64,000 nucleotides of DNA. Origin: Streptomyces sp. NBC_00683 (lineage in GTDB: Bacteria; Actinomycetota; Actinomycetes; Streptomycetales; Streptomycetaceae). Position numbers and translations under genes: made by a program. Under the pieces are notes generated by a model. That model was given only the letters and a program-made list of their open reading frames with translations, was not told where the DNA came from and did not search any database. Positions 1 through 8,287 of this stretch are shown here, one piece after another. The DNA lies in assembly GCF_036226745.1 (NCBI RefSeq), contig NZ_CP109013.1:1798001-1862000 (forward strand). Direction: 5' to 3'. Each line of letters starts with the position of its first letter. Position 1 is the stretch's first letter.

Positions 1-435
1 CGGGTCCGGGCGGAGCAGGGGTTGCAGGGGGGCCACGGCGAGGGCGCCCGCGCCGACGATCGCCACCGGCTTGAACGGCCGGTGCACGGCCAGGCTGAAC
101 AGGGCGATCAGCAGCGCGCCGGCCGCGACGGGTTCCACGATGCCGACGGCGGTCAGCGACACCGCGAGCCCCACGGGCCAACGGCGCCGGAGCCAGAGGG
201 CGCAGCAGGCGGCGGCACCGACCAGGGAGTCGACGAAGACGACACCGTCCGGGGTGGTGTGGTCCGCGTCGATCGCGGCGAGGGCGAGCACCCCGATGGA
301 GGCTGCGCAGAGGAAGGCCGTGATGTCGTCGATCCAGTCCCGTACGGTCCGGCGCGACCGGCCCCCGTCGCCGCCGGACAGCTCGTGGTCGGCCAGGGCC
401 GAGGGCAGCAGCCAGCGGTACTCCGTGCGCGTCAT
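1..435 (-). CDS. Sensor histidine kinase, N-terminal membrane part (cut by left edge)
   Basis: This gene reads leftward off the window, so only about 145 N-terminal residues are present. They begin MTRTEYRWLLPSALADHE and then alternate hydrophobic stretches (for example FLCAASIGVLALAAI and VGLAVSLTAVGIVEPVAAG) with short arginine-rich loops such as WLRRRWPV. That is the usual membrane-sensor domain of Streptomyces NarL-partner histidine kinases. The DHp/HisKA_3 and ATPase domains should lie left of position 1, so the kinase call rests on the N-terminal pattern only. The start is the ATG at 433-435. A response regulator probably follows outside the window. It could instead be another multi-pass membrane protein. 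Confidence 0.7.
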   Translation of the reverse strand, partial: MTRTEYRWLLPSALADHELSGGDGGRSRRTVRDWIDDITAFLCAASIGVLALAAIDADHTTPDGVVFVDSLVGAAACCALWLRRRWPVGLAVSLTAVGIVEPVAAGALLIALFSLAVHRPFKPVAIVGAGALAVAPLQPLLRPDP

Positions 436-580
436 ATCGACAAAACTACGCAGGCCGGGGCCGCCGCAGGCCCGTTGCGGCCGGGGCAGAGACCGAAGTC
501 GCACGATCCCAGACTTTCGGCGGGCCCCGCACGACCGGTGGCCGATGCCGGGGCGGGGCGGTGCGCGACAGGCTCGGGTC

Positions 581-784
581 ATGAAGAAATTCGTGGAGAC
601 GGCCGGGTTCATCGTGTTCGTCCAGGGGGCCGCCGGACTGCTCTACGAGTGGACGAGGTGGTTCCGGCTGTGGGCCGTGGTGGCGCGACTGGACTTCCTC
701 GACGACCACGGGCTCTTCGTCAGCATCGTGCTGGTGGTGACGGGTGGGGCGGTGATGATCGCGGCGGACCGCATCAGGGCGTAG
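581..784 (+). CDS. Small hypothetical membrane protein (67 aa)
   Basis: A 67-residue protein starting at the ATG at 581 (MKKFVETAGFIVFVQG). It has one moderately hydrophobic stretch near residues 8-20 and a clear membrane segment near 47-60 (FVSIVLVVTGGAVMIAA). Two lysines at the N terminus and an arginine near the C terminus suit a small one- or two-span membrane protein. The longer open frame upstream is rich in arginine and serine and looks non-coding. Its 3' end overlaps the convergent EamA gene by 11 bp. I do not recognise the family, and no function can be given. Confidence 0.6.
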   Translation: MKKFVETAGFIVFVQGAAGLLYEWTRWFRLWAVVARLDFLDDHGLFVSIVLVVTGGAVMIAADRIRA

Positions 785-1703
785 CCGTCCGCCTGTCCAC
801 GCTGCGGCGCCCCCAGGCGGTACCCCCCAGCACGAGCACCGCGCCCAGCCCTCCGAGGAGGCCCAGCCGCTCGCCCCCGAGGGAGATGCCCACCGCGGCC
901 GCCCAGAGCGGTTCCGTACCGAGCAGCAGGCTGACGCGGGACGGCGAGGTACGGCGTACGGACCACGCCTGCACGAAGAACGCGAAGAGCGTGCAGAAGA
1001 CGGAGAGGAAGACCAGCCCGGCCCACTCGGCGGCGCCGAAGTCCGCCGCCACCGTCCAGGGGGCCGGGCCCGTCCCGGGGACCGCGGCCAGCACGGCGAA
1101 GACGGCGACCGCGCTGCCGAGCTGCACGGTGGTCAGCGACAGCGAGTCCGCCGACCGGATCGCTTTGATGCGGGACATGGCCAGGACGTGGACCGTGCGG
1201 GCGAGGGCGGCGAGCAGCATCAGGAAGTCCCCCGCCGAGGGGCTGGTGAATCCGCCGCCCTGGGTCAGGAGCACGACACCGGCGACCGAGAGGCCGGCCG
1301 CGGCGAGAAAGGCCCTGGGCGGCCTGATCCCGGTGACCGCGGCCTCGGCGAGCGGCGTGAAGATCATGGTGAGGCTGATGATGAGACCGGCGTTGGTCGC
1401 CGAGGTGTGCACGACGCCGTACGTCTCCAGCAGGAAGATCACGCTGAGTACCAGTCCCAGCAGCCCGGCGCCCCTCCACTGCTCCGCACTCAGCGCCCGC
1501 AGCTTGCGCCGGCCGGCCACGGCGAGGACCGGCAGCACGATCGCGAAGCGGAGCACCAGCACGGCGATCACGGTGTGCGTGGTGGTGATGCCCTTGGCCG
1601 CGAGGTAGCTGGCGCCCCAGACGAAGGCGACGAGCAGTACGGGCAGATCGGTGGCCCACGCCCGGCGGGGCGGGGCGAGGGCGGGCAGGGCGACAGAGGA
1701 CAC
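774..1703 (-). CDS. EamA/DMT-family exporter
   Basis: A 309-residue multi-pass membrane protein of the drug/metabolite transporter superfamily. It shows two EamA repeats with about ten membrane segments. The first carries the typical FVWGASYLAAKG motif; the second begins near DFLMLLAALARTVHVL and ends in a lysine-free, arginine-rich tail. Members export amino acids, nucleobases or small drugs; the substrate here is unknown. I chose the GTG at 1703 because AGGAGA lies about 8 nt upstream; a frame extension to 1775 lacks a site. It is divergent from a TetR regulator, with palindromes between them, so local TetR control is likely. Confidence 0.85.
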   Translation of the reverse strand: MSSVALPALAPPRRAWATDLPVLLVAFVWGASYLAAKGITTTHTVIAVLVLRFAIVLPVLAVAGRRKLRALSAEQWRGAGLLGLVLSVIFLLETYGVVHTSATNAGLIISLTMIFTPLAEAAVTGIRPPRAFLAAAGLSVAGVVLLTQGGGFTSPSAGDFLMLLAALARTVHVLAMSRIKAIRSADSLSLTTVQLGSAVAVFAVLAAVPGTGPAPWTVAADFGAAEWAGLVFLSVFCTLFAFFVQAWSVRRTSPSRVSLLLGTEPLWAAAVGISLGGERLGLLGGLGAVLVLGGTAWGRRSVDRRTATP

Positions 1704-1808
1704 GTCGGCTTCTCCTGGTTCTCCACAGCGGGAAACGATGTGGAGACCTCGCCGGCTCACACGCGGAGCGATCACGCTACCCGGCGCGCGCCACCTGCGG
1801 GAACACCT

Positions 1809-1823
1809 GTCCGGTGACCGGAC
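1809..1823. promoter_or_regulatory. 15-bp palindrome, candidate TetR operator
   Basis: GTCCGGTGACCGGAC is a perfect inverted repeat of 7-bp arms around one G. It lies in the 226-bp gap between the divergent EamA exporter and the TetR gene. Size, symmetry and position are as expected for a TetR-family operator; binding itself is inferred. Confidence 0.5.
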
Positions 1824-1879
1824 CTGTCACGCGCCCTCAGGGGTTGTCCCCCGTCGAAGCGGTCCTCCGCCGGTGGCGG

Positions 1880-1895
1880 GACATCCTAGAATGTC
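1880..1895. promoter_or_regulatory. Inverted repeat overlapping the likely TetR promoter
   Basis: GACATCCTAGAATGTC has 5-bp arms (GACAT/ATGTC) and contains a TAGAAT hexamer that could be the -10 box of the TetR gene starting at 1930. It is an alternative or second operator for autoregulation. Only symmetry and position support it. Confidence 0.4.
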
Positions 1896-1929
1896 GGTCT
1901 TATGGCCCTCTGAGACACGGAGTTGACGC

Positions 1930-2574
1930 ATGGCTGGAGCGCGGCCGGACGGACGGGTCGAGCGGGGCAACCAGACCAGGCAGCTGGTTCTGGAGCATGC
2001 GGTCCAGGTCGCCTCGACGGAGGGCCTGGAGGGCCTGTCGCTCGGGAGGCTGGCCACGGAACTGAAGCTGAGCAAGAGCGGGGTGTTCGCGCTCTTCGGC
2101 TCCAAGGAGGAGCTCCAGCTCGCCACGGTGCGCGCCGCCGTGACGGTCTTCGTGGAGCACGTGCTGACACCGACCAGGGCGGCGGCCCCGGGGCTGGGCC
2201 GTGTCTGGCGCATGTGCGAGAGCTGGCTCTCCTACTCGAGCCGGCGGGTGTTCCTCGGCGGCTGCTTCTTCTACTCGACGATCGCCGAGTTCGACTCCCG
2301 TGACGGCAAGGTGCACGACGCACTGGCCTCCTCGCAGACCGGCTGGGTCACGTTCGTGGAGGAGACCATCGACGAGGCCAGGGTCCGGGGCGAGCTCGCC
2401 GAGGACACGGACGTCTCCCAACTGGCCTTCGAGCTGATCGCGTTCATGGAGCTGGCCAACGCGGAGTCGGTCCTGCACAGCAACACTCCCGGCTACGCGA
2501 AGGCGGCGCGGGCGATCCTCGCGCGCCTGCGCGGCGCCGCGACGGACGTCTCGCTGCTGCCCGCAGCCCCCTGA
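1930..2574 (+). CDS. TetR/AcrR-family transcriptional regulator
   Basis: A 214-residue one-component regulator. Residues about 15-65 form the TetR helix-turn-helix: LVLEHAVQVASTEG, then LSLGRLATELKLSKSGVFALFGSKEELQLAT, close to the family consensus. The rest is the variable ligand-binding and dimerisation domain, with a WLSYSS and GCFFYSTIAEFDSR region typical of the TetR_C group seen in many actinobacterial regulators. GGAG about 7 nt before the ATG at 1930 supports the start. It is divergent from the EamA exporter and followed by an SDR on the same strand after 252 bp. It probably represses the exporter and itself; the ligand is unknown. Confidence 0.9.
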   Translation: MAGARPDGRVERGNQTRQLVLEHAVQVASTEGLEGLSLGRLATELKLSKSGVFALFGSKEELQLATVRAAVTVFVEHVLTPTRAAAPGLGRVWRMCESWLSYSSRRVFLGGCFFYSTIAEFDSRDGKVHDALASSQTGWVTFVEETIDEARVRGELAEDTDVSQLAFELIAFMELANAESVLHSNTPGYAKAARAILARLRGAATDVSLLPAAP

Positions 2575-2826
2575 ACGCCGCGACGGCTCACCGGTCGCAC
2601 CGGCGATCCTCCTCCGCGGCCTCCCGGGGCCTGACTCGCCGGTCGGCCCCGGCAGTCCGCACGTCCGCTCCTGCGGAACCGGCCCCCGGACGCAACTCAT
2701 TCGGCAGGCCCGGCGGGCGCCGGGCTCCCTGTCCGTTTCCCGCCGGTGAGCGGGCTTCCGGAGGGCTTTCCTTATTGTTGCCGCCGCCGAACGGCGCGGC
2801 AGCTCCGGCAGACAGGGAAATACGCG

Positions 2827-3564
2827 ATGACCAGCACCAACAGGACCGCGCTCGTGACCGGCGGAAGCCGCGGCATCGGTGCGGCGACCGCCCTCAGGCT
2901 CGCCCGGGACGGCGTCGACGTGGCACTGACGTACGTCCGTGACAAGGAGGCCGCCGAGGCAGTCGTCCGCCGGATCGAGGGGTACGGCCGCCGCGCGGTC
3001 GCCCTTCACTCGGACGCGGCCGACGCCGGTGCGGCCGAGGCGGCCGTGCACGAGGCGGCGGACACGCTGGGGCGGCTCGACATCCTCGTCAACAATGCGG
3101 GTATCGGTGTCCTCGGCCCCATCACGGACCTGACCACTGCCGACGTGGACCGGGTACTCGCCGTCAACGTGCGCGCCGTGTTCCTGGCCTGCCGGGCGGC
3201 CGCGGGACGGATGGCGGACGGCGGGCGCATCATCTCGCTCGGCACCGCGCTGAGCAGGCACGCGGGCGGTCCCGGCGGCTCGCTCTACGCCATGAGCAAG
3301 TCCGCCCTGGCCGGTCTCACCAAGCCGCTCGCCCGCGAGCTCGGCCCGCGCGGCATCACGGTGAACATCGTCCAGCCGGGCCCTGTCGACACCGACCTCA
3401 ACCCGGCGTCCGGCCCGTTCGCCGCCGGGCAGCGGTCCGCCACCGCACTGGACAGGTTCGGCACGGCGGACGAAGTGGCCTCCCTGATCGCCTACTTGGC
3501 GAGCGACGAGGCCGCGTACATCACCGGGACCGAGGTGGTGGTGGACGGAGGCCACGCGGCCTGA
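2827..3564 (+). CDS. Short-chain dehydrogenase/reductase (classical SDR)
   Basis: A 245-residue NAD(P)H-dependent oxidoreductase with every classical SDR mark: the TGGSRGIG cofactor loop at residues 11-18, NNAG at 89-92, Ser137, and the catalytic Tyr154-x3-Lys158 (SLYAMSKSA). PGPVDTDL follows the active site, and the C terminus (SDEAAYITGTEVVVDGG) is the usual FabG-like ending. The substrate cannot be read from sequence; arginine in the first loop (SRG) favours NADPH. The ATG at 2827 has AGGGAA upstream and places the cofactor loop at the expected distance. An upstream in-frame start at 2746 would add a tail with no SDR similarity. Confidence 0.92.
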   Translation: MTSTNRTALVTGGSRGIGAATALRLARDGVDVALTYVRDKEAAEAVVRRIEGYGRRAVALHSDAADAGAAEAAVHEAADTLGRLDILVNNAGIGVLGPITDLTTADVDRVLAVNVRAVFLACRAAAGRMADGGRIISLGTALSRHAGGPGGSLYAMSKSALAGLTKPLARELGPRGITVNIVQPGPVDTDLNPASGPFAAGQRSATALDRFGTADEVASLIAYLASDEAAYITGTEVVVDGGHAA

Positions 3565-3622
3565 TCGTCACGGATCGAACACTTCGGCCGCGACCGGCAC
3601 GGGGGTGGGGTGGGATGGCTCC

Positions 3623-4060
3623 ATGCGAGCCCTTCTCACCACCGCCGCCGGAGTCTGCGCACTGGTGGCACTCACCGCCTGCACGCACGGGGCGGCGACT
3701 TCGCCCGGGCAGCGGCCGACCACTTCGGCGCCCACGAGCGCACCGGTGGACACAGCGGCTCTGGAATCGTCCGTACGCGCCTATGTGAAGGCCTACTACG
3801 AGCCCGACACCGCCGCCGCCTACCGGCTCCTCTCCGCGACGTGCCGGGACCAGTGGACCGAGGAGTCCTTCGCCGAACTCCCCGAACGGGCGACGGCGAC
3901 GGCCCGGCAGCTCGGAACGACGTACACCCTGCGGCGACTGACCGTGGGCAGGGTCACGAAGGACACCGCACAAGTGACCTACGGCGTCGGTGAGCCGAGA
4001 TTCGACGAGACGTCCACATGGGTCCTGGAGGACGGCGGGTGGCACAACGACCTCTGCTGA
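3623..4060 (+). CDS. Secreted lipoprotein, unknown function
   Basis: A 145-residue protein with a lipoprotein signal: MRALLTTAAGVCALVALTAC, where the lipobox LTAC puts the acylated cysteine near residue 20. A Thr/Ser/Pro-rich linker follows, then a small domain (SSVRAYVKAYYEPDTAAAYRLLSATCRDQW). That domain resembles the NTF2/DUF4878-like folds common in actinobacterial lipoproteins, which I infer only from its pattern of aromatic and charged residues. I chose the ATG at 3623 because the signal peptide begins there; the in-frame ATG at 3605 adds six residues. Export and attachment to the outer membrane face are well supported; the role is unknown. Confidence 0.75.
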   Translation: MRALLTTAAGVCALVALTACTHGAATSPGQRPTTSAPTSAPVDTAALESSVRAYVKAYYEPDTAAAYRLLSATCRDQWTEESFAELPERATATARQLGTTYTLRRLTVGRVTKDTAQVTYGVGEPRFDETSTWVLEDGGWHNDLC

Positions 4061-4137
4061 CTGGGGCCCCGCCGCGCTGCCCCGTACCGCTGCCGGTCAT
4101 ACGCTGACGGGGACGACAGCGAACGAAGTGGGAGACC

Positions 4138-4974
4138 ATGAGCCAGACCCCGACCCCGGTCCACACCCTCAACGACGGCCGCACCGTCCCCGCGGTGGGT
4201 CTCGGCACCTGGCCGCTCGACGACGAGGCGGCCGAGCAGGCGGTCGCCGGGGCGCTGGGCCTCGGCTACCGGCTCGTGGACACCGCTCTGAACTACCGCA
4301 ACGAGACCGGCACCGGACGCGGGATCGCCCGCAGCGGCGTACCGCGCGAGGACGTCTTCGTGACGACCAAGGTGCCCGGCCGGCATCACGGGTACGAGGA
4401 GACGCTGGCCTCCTTCGAGGAGTCCCGGGGCAATCTCGGGCTGGAGTACGTCGACCTGTACCTCATCCACTGGCCCCTTCCCGGCGTCGGCAGGTTCGTG
4501 GACACCTGGAAGGCGATGATCAAGCTCCGCGAGGAAGGGCTCGTACGTTCCATCGGCGTCTCCAACTTCACCGCGGCCCATCTGGCCCGGCTGGAGCAGG
4601 AGACGGGCGTGCTGCCCGCGGTGAACCAGATCGAGATGCATCCGCTGCTGCCGCAGGAGGAGTTGCGGGCGGTGCACGCCGAGAAGAGCATCCTCACGGA
4701 GAGCTGGAGCCCGCTGGCCCGGGGGCGCAAGGTGCTCGAGGCCCCGGAGGTCGTGGCTGCCGCCGGGGCGCACGGGGTGACGCCGGGCCAGGTCGTGCTG
4801 CGGTGGCACACGCAGCTCGGTGCGGTACCGATCCCGAAGTCGGCCGATCCCGGGCGGCAGCGCGAGAACCTGGACCTGTTCGGGTTCGAGCTGACGCCCG
4901 AGGAACTGGCAGGGATCGGGGGCCGGCCGCAGCACCGCTTCGGCGGCGACCCCGAGACGCACGAGGAGTTCTGA
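4138..4974 (+). CDS. Aldo/keto reductase (AKR5-like)
   Basis: A 278-residue NADPH-dependent oxidoreductase of the TIM-barrel aldo/keto reductase superfamily. The catalytic tetrad is intact: Asp48 and Tyr53 in DTALNYRNE, Lys78 in TTKVPG and His111 in LIHWP. Also present are SIGVSNF, the NQIEMHPLLPQ segment and the cofactor motif IPKSADPGRQREN. Length and motifs match bacterial 2,5-diketo-D-gluconate reductase-type AKRs, but the natural substrate is unknown. GTGGGAG sits just upstream of the ATG. It is probably monocistronic, 77 bp after the lipoprotein gene. Confidence 0.9.
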   Translation: MSQTPTPVHTLNDGRTVPAVGLGTWPLDDEAAEQAVAGALGLGYRLVDTALNYRNETGTGRGIARSGVPREDVFVTTKVPGRHHGYEETLASFEESRGNLGLEYVDLYLIHWPLPGVGRFVDTWKAMIKLREEGLVRSIGVSNFTAAHLARLEQETGVLPAVNQIEMHPLLPQEELRAVHAEKSILTESWSPLARGRKVLEAPEVVAAAGAHGVTPGQVVLRWHTQLGAVPIPKSADPGRQRENLDLFGFELTPEELAGIGGRPQHRFGGDPETHEEF

Positions 4975-5027
4975 CGTCGGGCCGGGTGCCGCGACCGGTT
5001 GCCGCAGGCGGCCGGCCGACGCCCGGG

Positions 5028-5357
5028 TCACCGGTTGCGGGGGGTGACCTCCGACATCCGGGACCAGTCGTCGCCCGGCACCTCGACGTTGATGATCTCC
5101 GGGACCTCGGAGACCAGCCCGGACATCGTCTCGATCGCCGCCTTGAAGTGCTGCGAGTTCACGTGCGCCACACCCGCCTCCTGAGAGGCGAAGGCTTCGA
5201 GCAGGACGAACTGGTCCGGGTTCTCGACGCTGTACGACCACTCGAAGAAGAGGTTGCCCGGCTCCTGACGGGTGGCGAGGGTGAAGTCGTCGACCGCCGG
5301 GAGCCAGTTGTCACGCTCGGCGGTACGGACGGTGAACCTGACGGCGATGAAGATCAT
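5028..5357 (-). CDS. Antibiotic biosynthesis monooxygenase (ABM/YgiN-like) domain protein
   Basis: A 109-residue single-domain protein of the dimeric alpha-beta barrel ABM family. Typical features are the opening MIFIAVRFTVRTAERDNW, the PGNLFFEWSYSVENPDQFVLLEAF core and the HVNSQHFKAAIETM segment, whose His/Phe/Phe pattern is usual in YgiN-type quinol monooxygenases and LsrG-like isomerases. Catalysis needs no cofactor in known members; the substrate here is unknown. The start at 5357 has AGGAG six nucleotides upstream; an extension to 5438 lacks family similarity. It stands alone on the minus strand, 111 bp beyond the end of alc. Confidence 0.85.
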   Translation of the reverse strand: MIFIAVRFTVRTAERDNWLPAVDDFTLATRQEPGNLFFEWSYSVENPDQFVLLEAFASQEAGVAHVNSQHFKAAIETMSGLVSEVPEIINVEVPGDDWSRMSEVTPRNR

Positions 5358-5468
5358 GGCGACTCCTGGTCGACGGCGTGCCGCGGTGCGGGCGTCGACC
5401 AGGGTCCCATATGCCATCAACCAGGGCATGCCCGGCACACCCGTGTGCCGCCGACGGGCCCTGCGGTT

Positions 5469-6584
5469 CTAACCGCCCAGCTCCTCATGACGGGCGGCCA
5501 GCCGGTCCGCCCCTTGTTCGGTCAGCGAGCCGAGGAGCCGCAGCCGGGAGATCCCGCCGTCCGGGAAGATGTCGATCCGGACGTGCGTGCCGAGCGCGGG
5601 CTCCGTGAGGACGAAGCGGTGGTTCGTGTCGGGCTGCAGCCGGGTGCGGGGCAAAATCTCGGTCCAGTCACCGCTGCTCCCGTCGCGCACCGAAAGGGTC
5701 GCCCATCCCGCCGCGTTGCCCTTGAGGTAGGCGGTGTCGATCTCGACGGCGCGGATCTCCGACTGCGCGGCCAGCCGGTAGCGGATCCAGTCGTTGCCCT
5801 TGTCCCGCCTGCGCCGCGTCTCCCAGCCGTCGTCCATCTTGCGGGAGCGGCCGGGCGCGATGGTGTTCGTGGCCGGGGAGTAGAAGCGGTCGGAGGCGTC
5901 CTCGACCTGACCGCCGTTCTCCAGGGCCACGAGGTCGAACGTACCGAGGGCGGACAGCCAGGCGGGGTCGGGGGCCACTTCGCCGTGGACCCTCAGCCGG
6001 GCTATGCCGCCGTCCGGGTGCTGGTTGACCCTGAGGTGGGTGAAGCGCTGCCCGGCGTCGACCGTGAAGCCGTTGGCCGCGTGGCCGCCGACGGCCGTAC
6101 GGGGTACGAGTGTTGTCCACTTCACGTCGGGTGCGAGGAGGTCCTCGGGCGACGGGGAGCCGGGCACCGAGGTCGCCTCGACGGAGACCGACTGCGGGTA
6201 GTTTCCACGGAAGTGGGCGGTGTCGACGACGAGTCCGCGCACGACTCCGGGTGCGCCGAGGCGTACGAGGGCCCAGTCGTGGTCCTCGTCGGTGGGGTGC
6301 GGCTCGGCGGCACCGGTACCGCGTCGGCGGCGGGTCTCCCAGCCGTCCATGATCTTGCCCTTGTGCCCGAAGCGCTCCGGGTCGAACGCGGCGGGCTCCG
6401 GCTTCAGCAGATTCTCGCGCTCGGCGAAGAACTCGTCGTTGGCGGCGATCACGCCGGCGCCGAGCCGGCGGTCGGCGAGGTCCACGAGATGGGTGAAGGG
6501 AAAGTCCGCGGTCCGGTAGTCGGCGTACTCGTCGCCACCTCCGTACGGGCTCGCGTCGCCGGTGAAGTGGGGTGTCGCCGTCAT
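5469..6584 (-). CDS. alc: Allantoicase
   Basis: A 371-residue enzyme that hydrolyses allantoate to ureidoglycolate and urea. The family is built from two similar beta-sandwich halves. Both are visible, each with the motif DGWETRRRR (residues 80-88 and again near 255), followed by DHDWALVRLGAPGVVRGLVVDTAHFRGNYP in the first half and by NDWIRYRLAAQ...IDTAYLKGNAA in the second. HPDGGIARLR and FPDGGISRLR form another matched pair. It starts at the ATG at 6584, only 2 nt after the allB stop, so the pair is translationally linked. It should follow the allB promoter and its operators. Confidence 0.96.
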   Translation of the reverse strand: MTATPHFTGDASPYGGGDEYADYRTADFPFTHLVDLADRRLGAGVIAANDEFFAERENLLKPEPAAFDPERFGHKGKIMDGWETRRRRGTGAAEPHPTDEDHDWALVRLGAPGVVRGLVVDTAHFRGNYPQSVSVEATSVPGSPSPEDLLAPDVKWTTLVPRTAVGGHAANGFTVDAGQRFTHLRVNQHPDGGIARLRVHGEVAPDPAWLSALGTFDLVALENGGQVEDASDRFYSPATNTIAPGRSRKMDDGWETRRRRDKGNDWIRYRLAAQSEIRAVEIDTAYLKGNAAGWATLSVRDGSSGDWTEILPRTRLQPDTNHRFVLTEPALGTHVRIDIFPDGGISRLRLLGSLTEQGADRLAARHEELGG

Positions 6585-6586
6585 GG

Positions 6587-7942
6587 TCAGTGGTTCCTTT
6601 CGAGGAGGCGGCCGGTGGGTTCGCCGAGTACGCCGTCGGCGGCGATCCGCTGCCCGCGCAGCCAGGTCGACCTGACGACGCCGTACAGCGTCCGGCCCGC
6701 GTAGGCGGTTACCTGGTTGCGGTGGAAGAGCTCGGCCGGGTCGACGGTGAAGGTCTCGTCGGGGGCGAGGACCGCGAAGTCCGCGTCGTGTCCGGCCTCG
6801 ATGGCGCCCTTGCGGGTGAGACCGGCGAGCGCGGCGGGGGCGGCGGACATCCAGCGGGCTACGTCGTCGAGCGTGTGGCCGCGCCTGCGCGCCTCGGTCC
6901 AGATGGCGGGGAGACCCAGCTGGAGGGAGGAGATGCCGCCCCACGCGGAGGCGAAGTCCGGTGTCTTGAGGTCGGTGGTGCAGGGCGAGTGGTCGGAGAC
7001 GATGCAGTCGATGGTGCCATCCGCGAGGCCCGCCCACAGCGCGTCCTGGTTGGCGGCCTCCCTGATGGGCGGGCAGCACTTGAACTCCGTCGCACCGTCG
7101 GGGACTTCCTCCGCCGTGAGGGTGAGGAAGTGCGGGCAGGACTCGACGGTGACGCGTACGCCCTCGCGCTTGGCGGCGGCGATCAGCGGCAGGGCGTCGC
7201 TGGAGGAGAGGTGCAGGACGTGGACGCGGGCGTTCAGCCGCTTGGCGTGGGCGATGAGCCCCTCGATGGCGGTGTTCTCGGCGTCGCGCGGCCGGGAGGC
7301 GAGGAAGTCGGCGTACGCGGGGCCGCTGCGCTGCGGTGCGGACGCCAGGTGGTGCGGGTCCTCCGCGTGCACGATCAGGAGTCCGCCGAATCCGGCGATC
7401 TCGGCCATGGAGCGGGCCAGTTGCTCCTGGTCAAGCTCGGGGAACTCCTCGACCCCGGAGGGCGAGAGGAAGCACTTGAAGCCGAAGACCCCGGCCTCGT
7501 ACAGCGGACGCAGATCCTTCGTGTTCGACGGGATCGCACCGCCCCAGAATCCGGTGTCGACGTGCGCCTTGGGCGCCGCCACCTGCTGCTTGGTACGCAG
7601 GTGCGGGACGGTGGTGGTCGGCGGGAGGGAGTTGAGCGGCATGTCCAGCAGCGTGGTGATGCCGCCTGCCGCGGCTGCCCGGGTGGCGGTCCAGAAGCCT
7701 TCCCACTCGGTGCGGCCGGGGTCGTTCACATGGACGTGGGTGTCGACGAGGCCGGGCAGCAGTACGTCGTCGCCGAAGTCCTCGGTACGTGCCCCGTCGG
7801 GCACCTCGGTGTCGTAGGGCAGGACCGCCTCGATCGTCCCGCCGGCGACGACGACCGCGGCCGCGCGGGTCCCCTCGGGGGTGACGACGCGCGTCGAGCG
7901 CAGTACCAGTTTCATGTCCGCCTTCACGTCCGCACCGGGCAC
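6587..7942 (-). CDS. allB: Allantoinase
   Basis: A 451-residue amidohydrolase opening allantoin to allantoate in the cytoplasm. The binuclear metal site is clear: [11 protein letters not shown] (two His), the carboxylated lysine in [10 protein letters not shown], His in VHAEDPHH, His in [10 protein letters not shown] and Asp in [13 protein letters not shown]. Length and motifs match AllB rather than dihydropyrimidinase. The GTG at 7942 has GAGGAG about 6 nt upstream; an internal ATG nine codons later is less likely. It is the first gene of the allB-alc operon and divergent from allR. A TTGACG-17-AAGACT promoter and a TTCAAC-N5-GTTGAA palindrome lie just upstream. Confidence 0.96.
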   Translation of the reverse strand: MPGADVKADMKLVLRSTRVVTPEGTRAAAVVVAGGTIEAVLPYDTEVPDGARTEDFGDDVLLPGLVDTHVHVNDPGRTEWEGFWTATRAAAAGGITTLLDMPLNSLPPTTTVPHLRTKQQVAAPKAHVDTGFWGGAIPSNTKDLRPLYEAGVFGFKCFLSPSGVEEFPELDQEQLARSMAEIAGFGGLLIVHAEDPHHLASAPQRSGPAYADFLASRPRDAENTAIEGLIAHAKRLNARVHVLHLSSSDALPLIAAAKREGVRVTVESCPHFLTLTAEEVPDGATEFKCCPPIREAANQDALWAGLADGTIDCIVSDHSPCTTDLKTPDFASAWGGISSLQLGLPAIWTEARRRGHTLDDVARWMSAAPAALAGLTRKGAIEAGHDADFAVLAPDETFTVDPAELFHRNQVTAYAGRTLYGVVRSTWLRGQRIAADGVLGEPTGRLLERNH

Positions 7943-7962
7943 CCGTGCTCCTCACTCAGAAT

Positions 7963-7979
7963 TTCAACGAATTGTTGAA
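7963..7979. promoter_or_regulatory. 17-bp palindrome at allB (TTCAAC-N5-GTTGAA)
   Basis: TTCAACGAATTGTTGAA is a perfect inverted repeat with 6-bp arms and a 5-bp centre. It lies 20 bp before the allB start and just downstream of the proposed -10 box, where a repressor would cover the transcription start. Closely related elements occur at the uricase operon, catalase and aceB promoters. Confidence 0.65.
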
Positions 7980-7981
7980 GG

Positions 7982-8010
7982 AGTCTTCACTCGGGAAAGC
8001 ACCCCGTCAA
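7982..8010 (-). promoter_or_regulatory. Probable allB-alc promoter
   Basis: On the minus strand, TTGACG (8010-8005) and AAGACT (7987-7982) are separated by 17 bp. The -35 box is strong and the -10 box is only fair. The 17-bp palindrome begins 3 bp further downstream. Confidence 0.45.
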
Positions 8011-8077
8011 GACCTCACTTTCCCCGCGGGGCGACGAGCGGGCCACCGGCGGCCCCGGAACGGTGCAGATTGGAGAA

Positions 8078-8113
8078 TTCCACAAAGTAGAAGTCCAATT
8101 TCGCCAGGCGGAA
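8078..8113. promoter_or_regulatory. Paired 15-bp boxes, 21 bp apart, upstream of allR
   Basis: TTCCACAAAGTAGAA (8078-8092) and TTTCGCCAGGCGGAA (8099-8113) match the TTCCG-N5-CGGAA type, with starts exactly 21 bp apart. The second box occupies the spacer before a TAGAAT hexamer, which suggests autoregulation of allR. Identical spacing occurs at aceB, hyi and gcl. AllR is the best candidate binder, by analogy with the known control of allantoin genes by this IclR protein. Confidence 0.65.
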
Positions 8114-8287
8114 CGTAGAATGGGCCAGGAGCGGCACCACCACACTCCGGACAGACCGTGGCCCGGACTGTCGACACCGGGACAAAACAGGTTCTGACCG
8201 GCAAGGACGCCGCACCGGGAGCAGTGGGCCGATCGGGAGCAGCCCGGTAGGCTGCTGCCTTGCCTCCGCTTCGAAAGGACCGTTGAC

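Larger units (their letters stand above)
7943..8287. promoter_or_regulatory. allB-allR divergent control region (345 bp, no gene)
   Basis: No protein-coding gene is evident here. The segment is AT-richer than its flanks and holds a 17-bp palindrome near allB, a likely allB promoter, and a pair of 15-bp palindromes nearer allR, each listed separately. A TAGAAT hexamer at 8116-8121 is a plausible -10 box for allR, with the second 15-bp box exactly in the 17-bp spacer before it. Confidence 0.75.

Noticed and set aside
22..1608. Long plus-strand open frame of 528 codons
   Set aside because: It is Arg/Gly/Pro-rich without domain pattern and is the antisense shadow of the partial kinase and the EamA exporter, as is usual in high-GC DNA.
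3990..6704. Plus-strand open frame of 904 codons
   Set aside because: It covers the aldo/keto reductase, ABM and allantoicase genes in wrong frames; its composition is that of a shadow frame.
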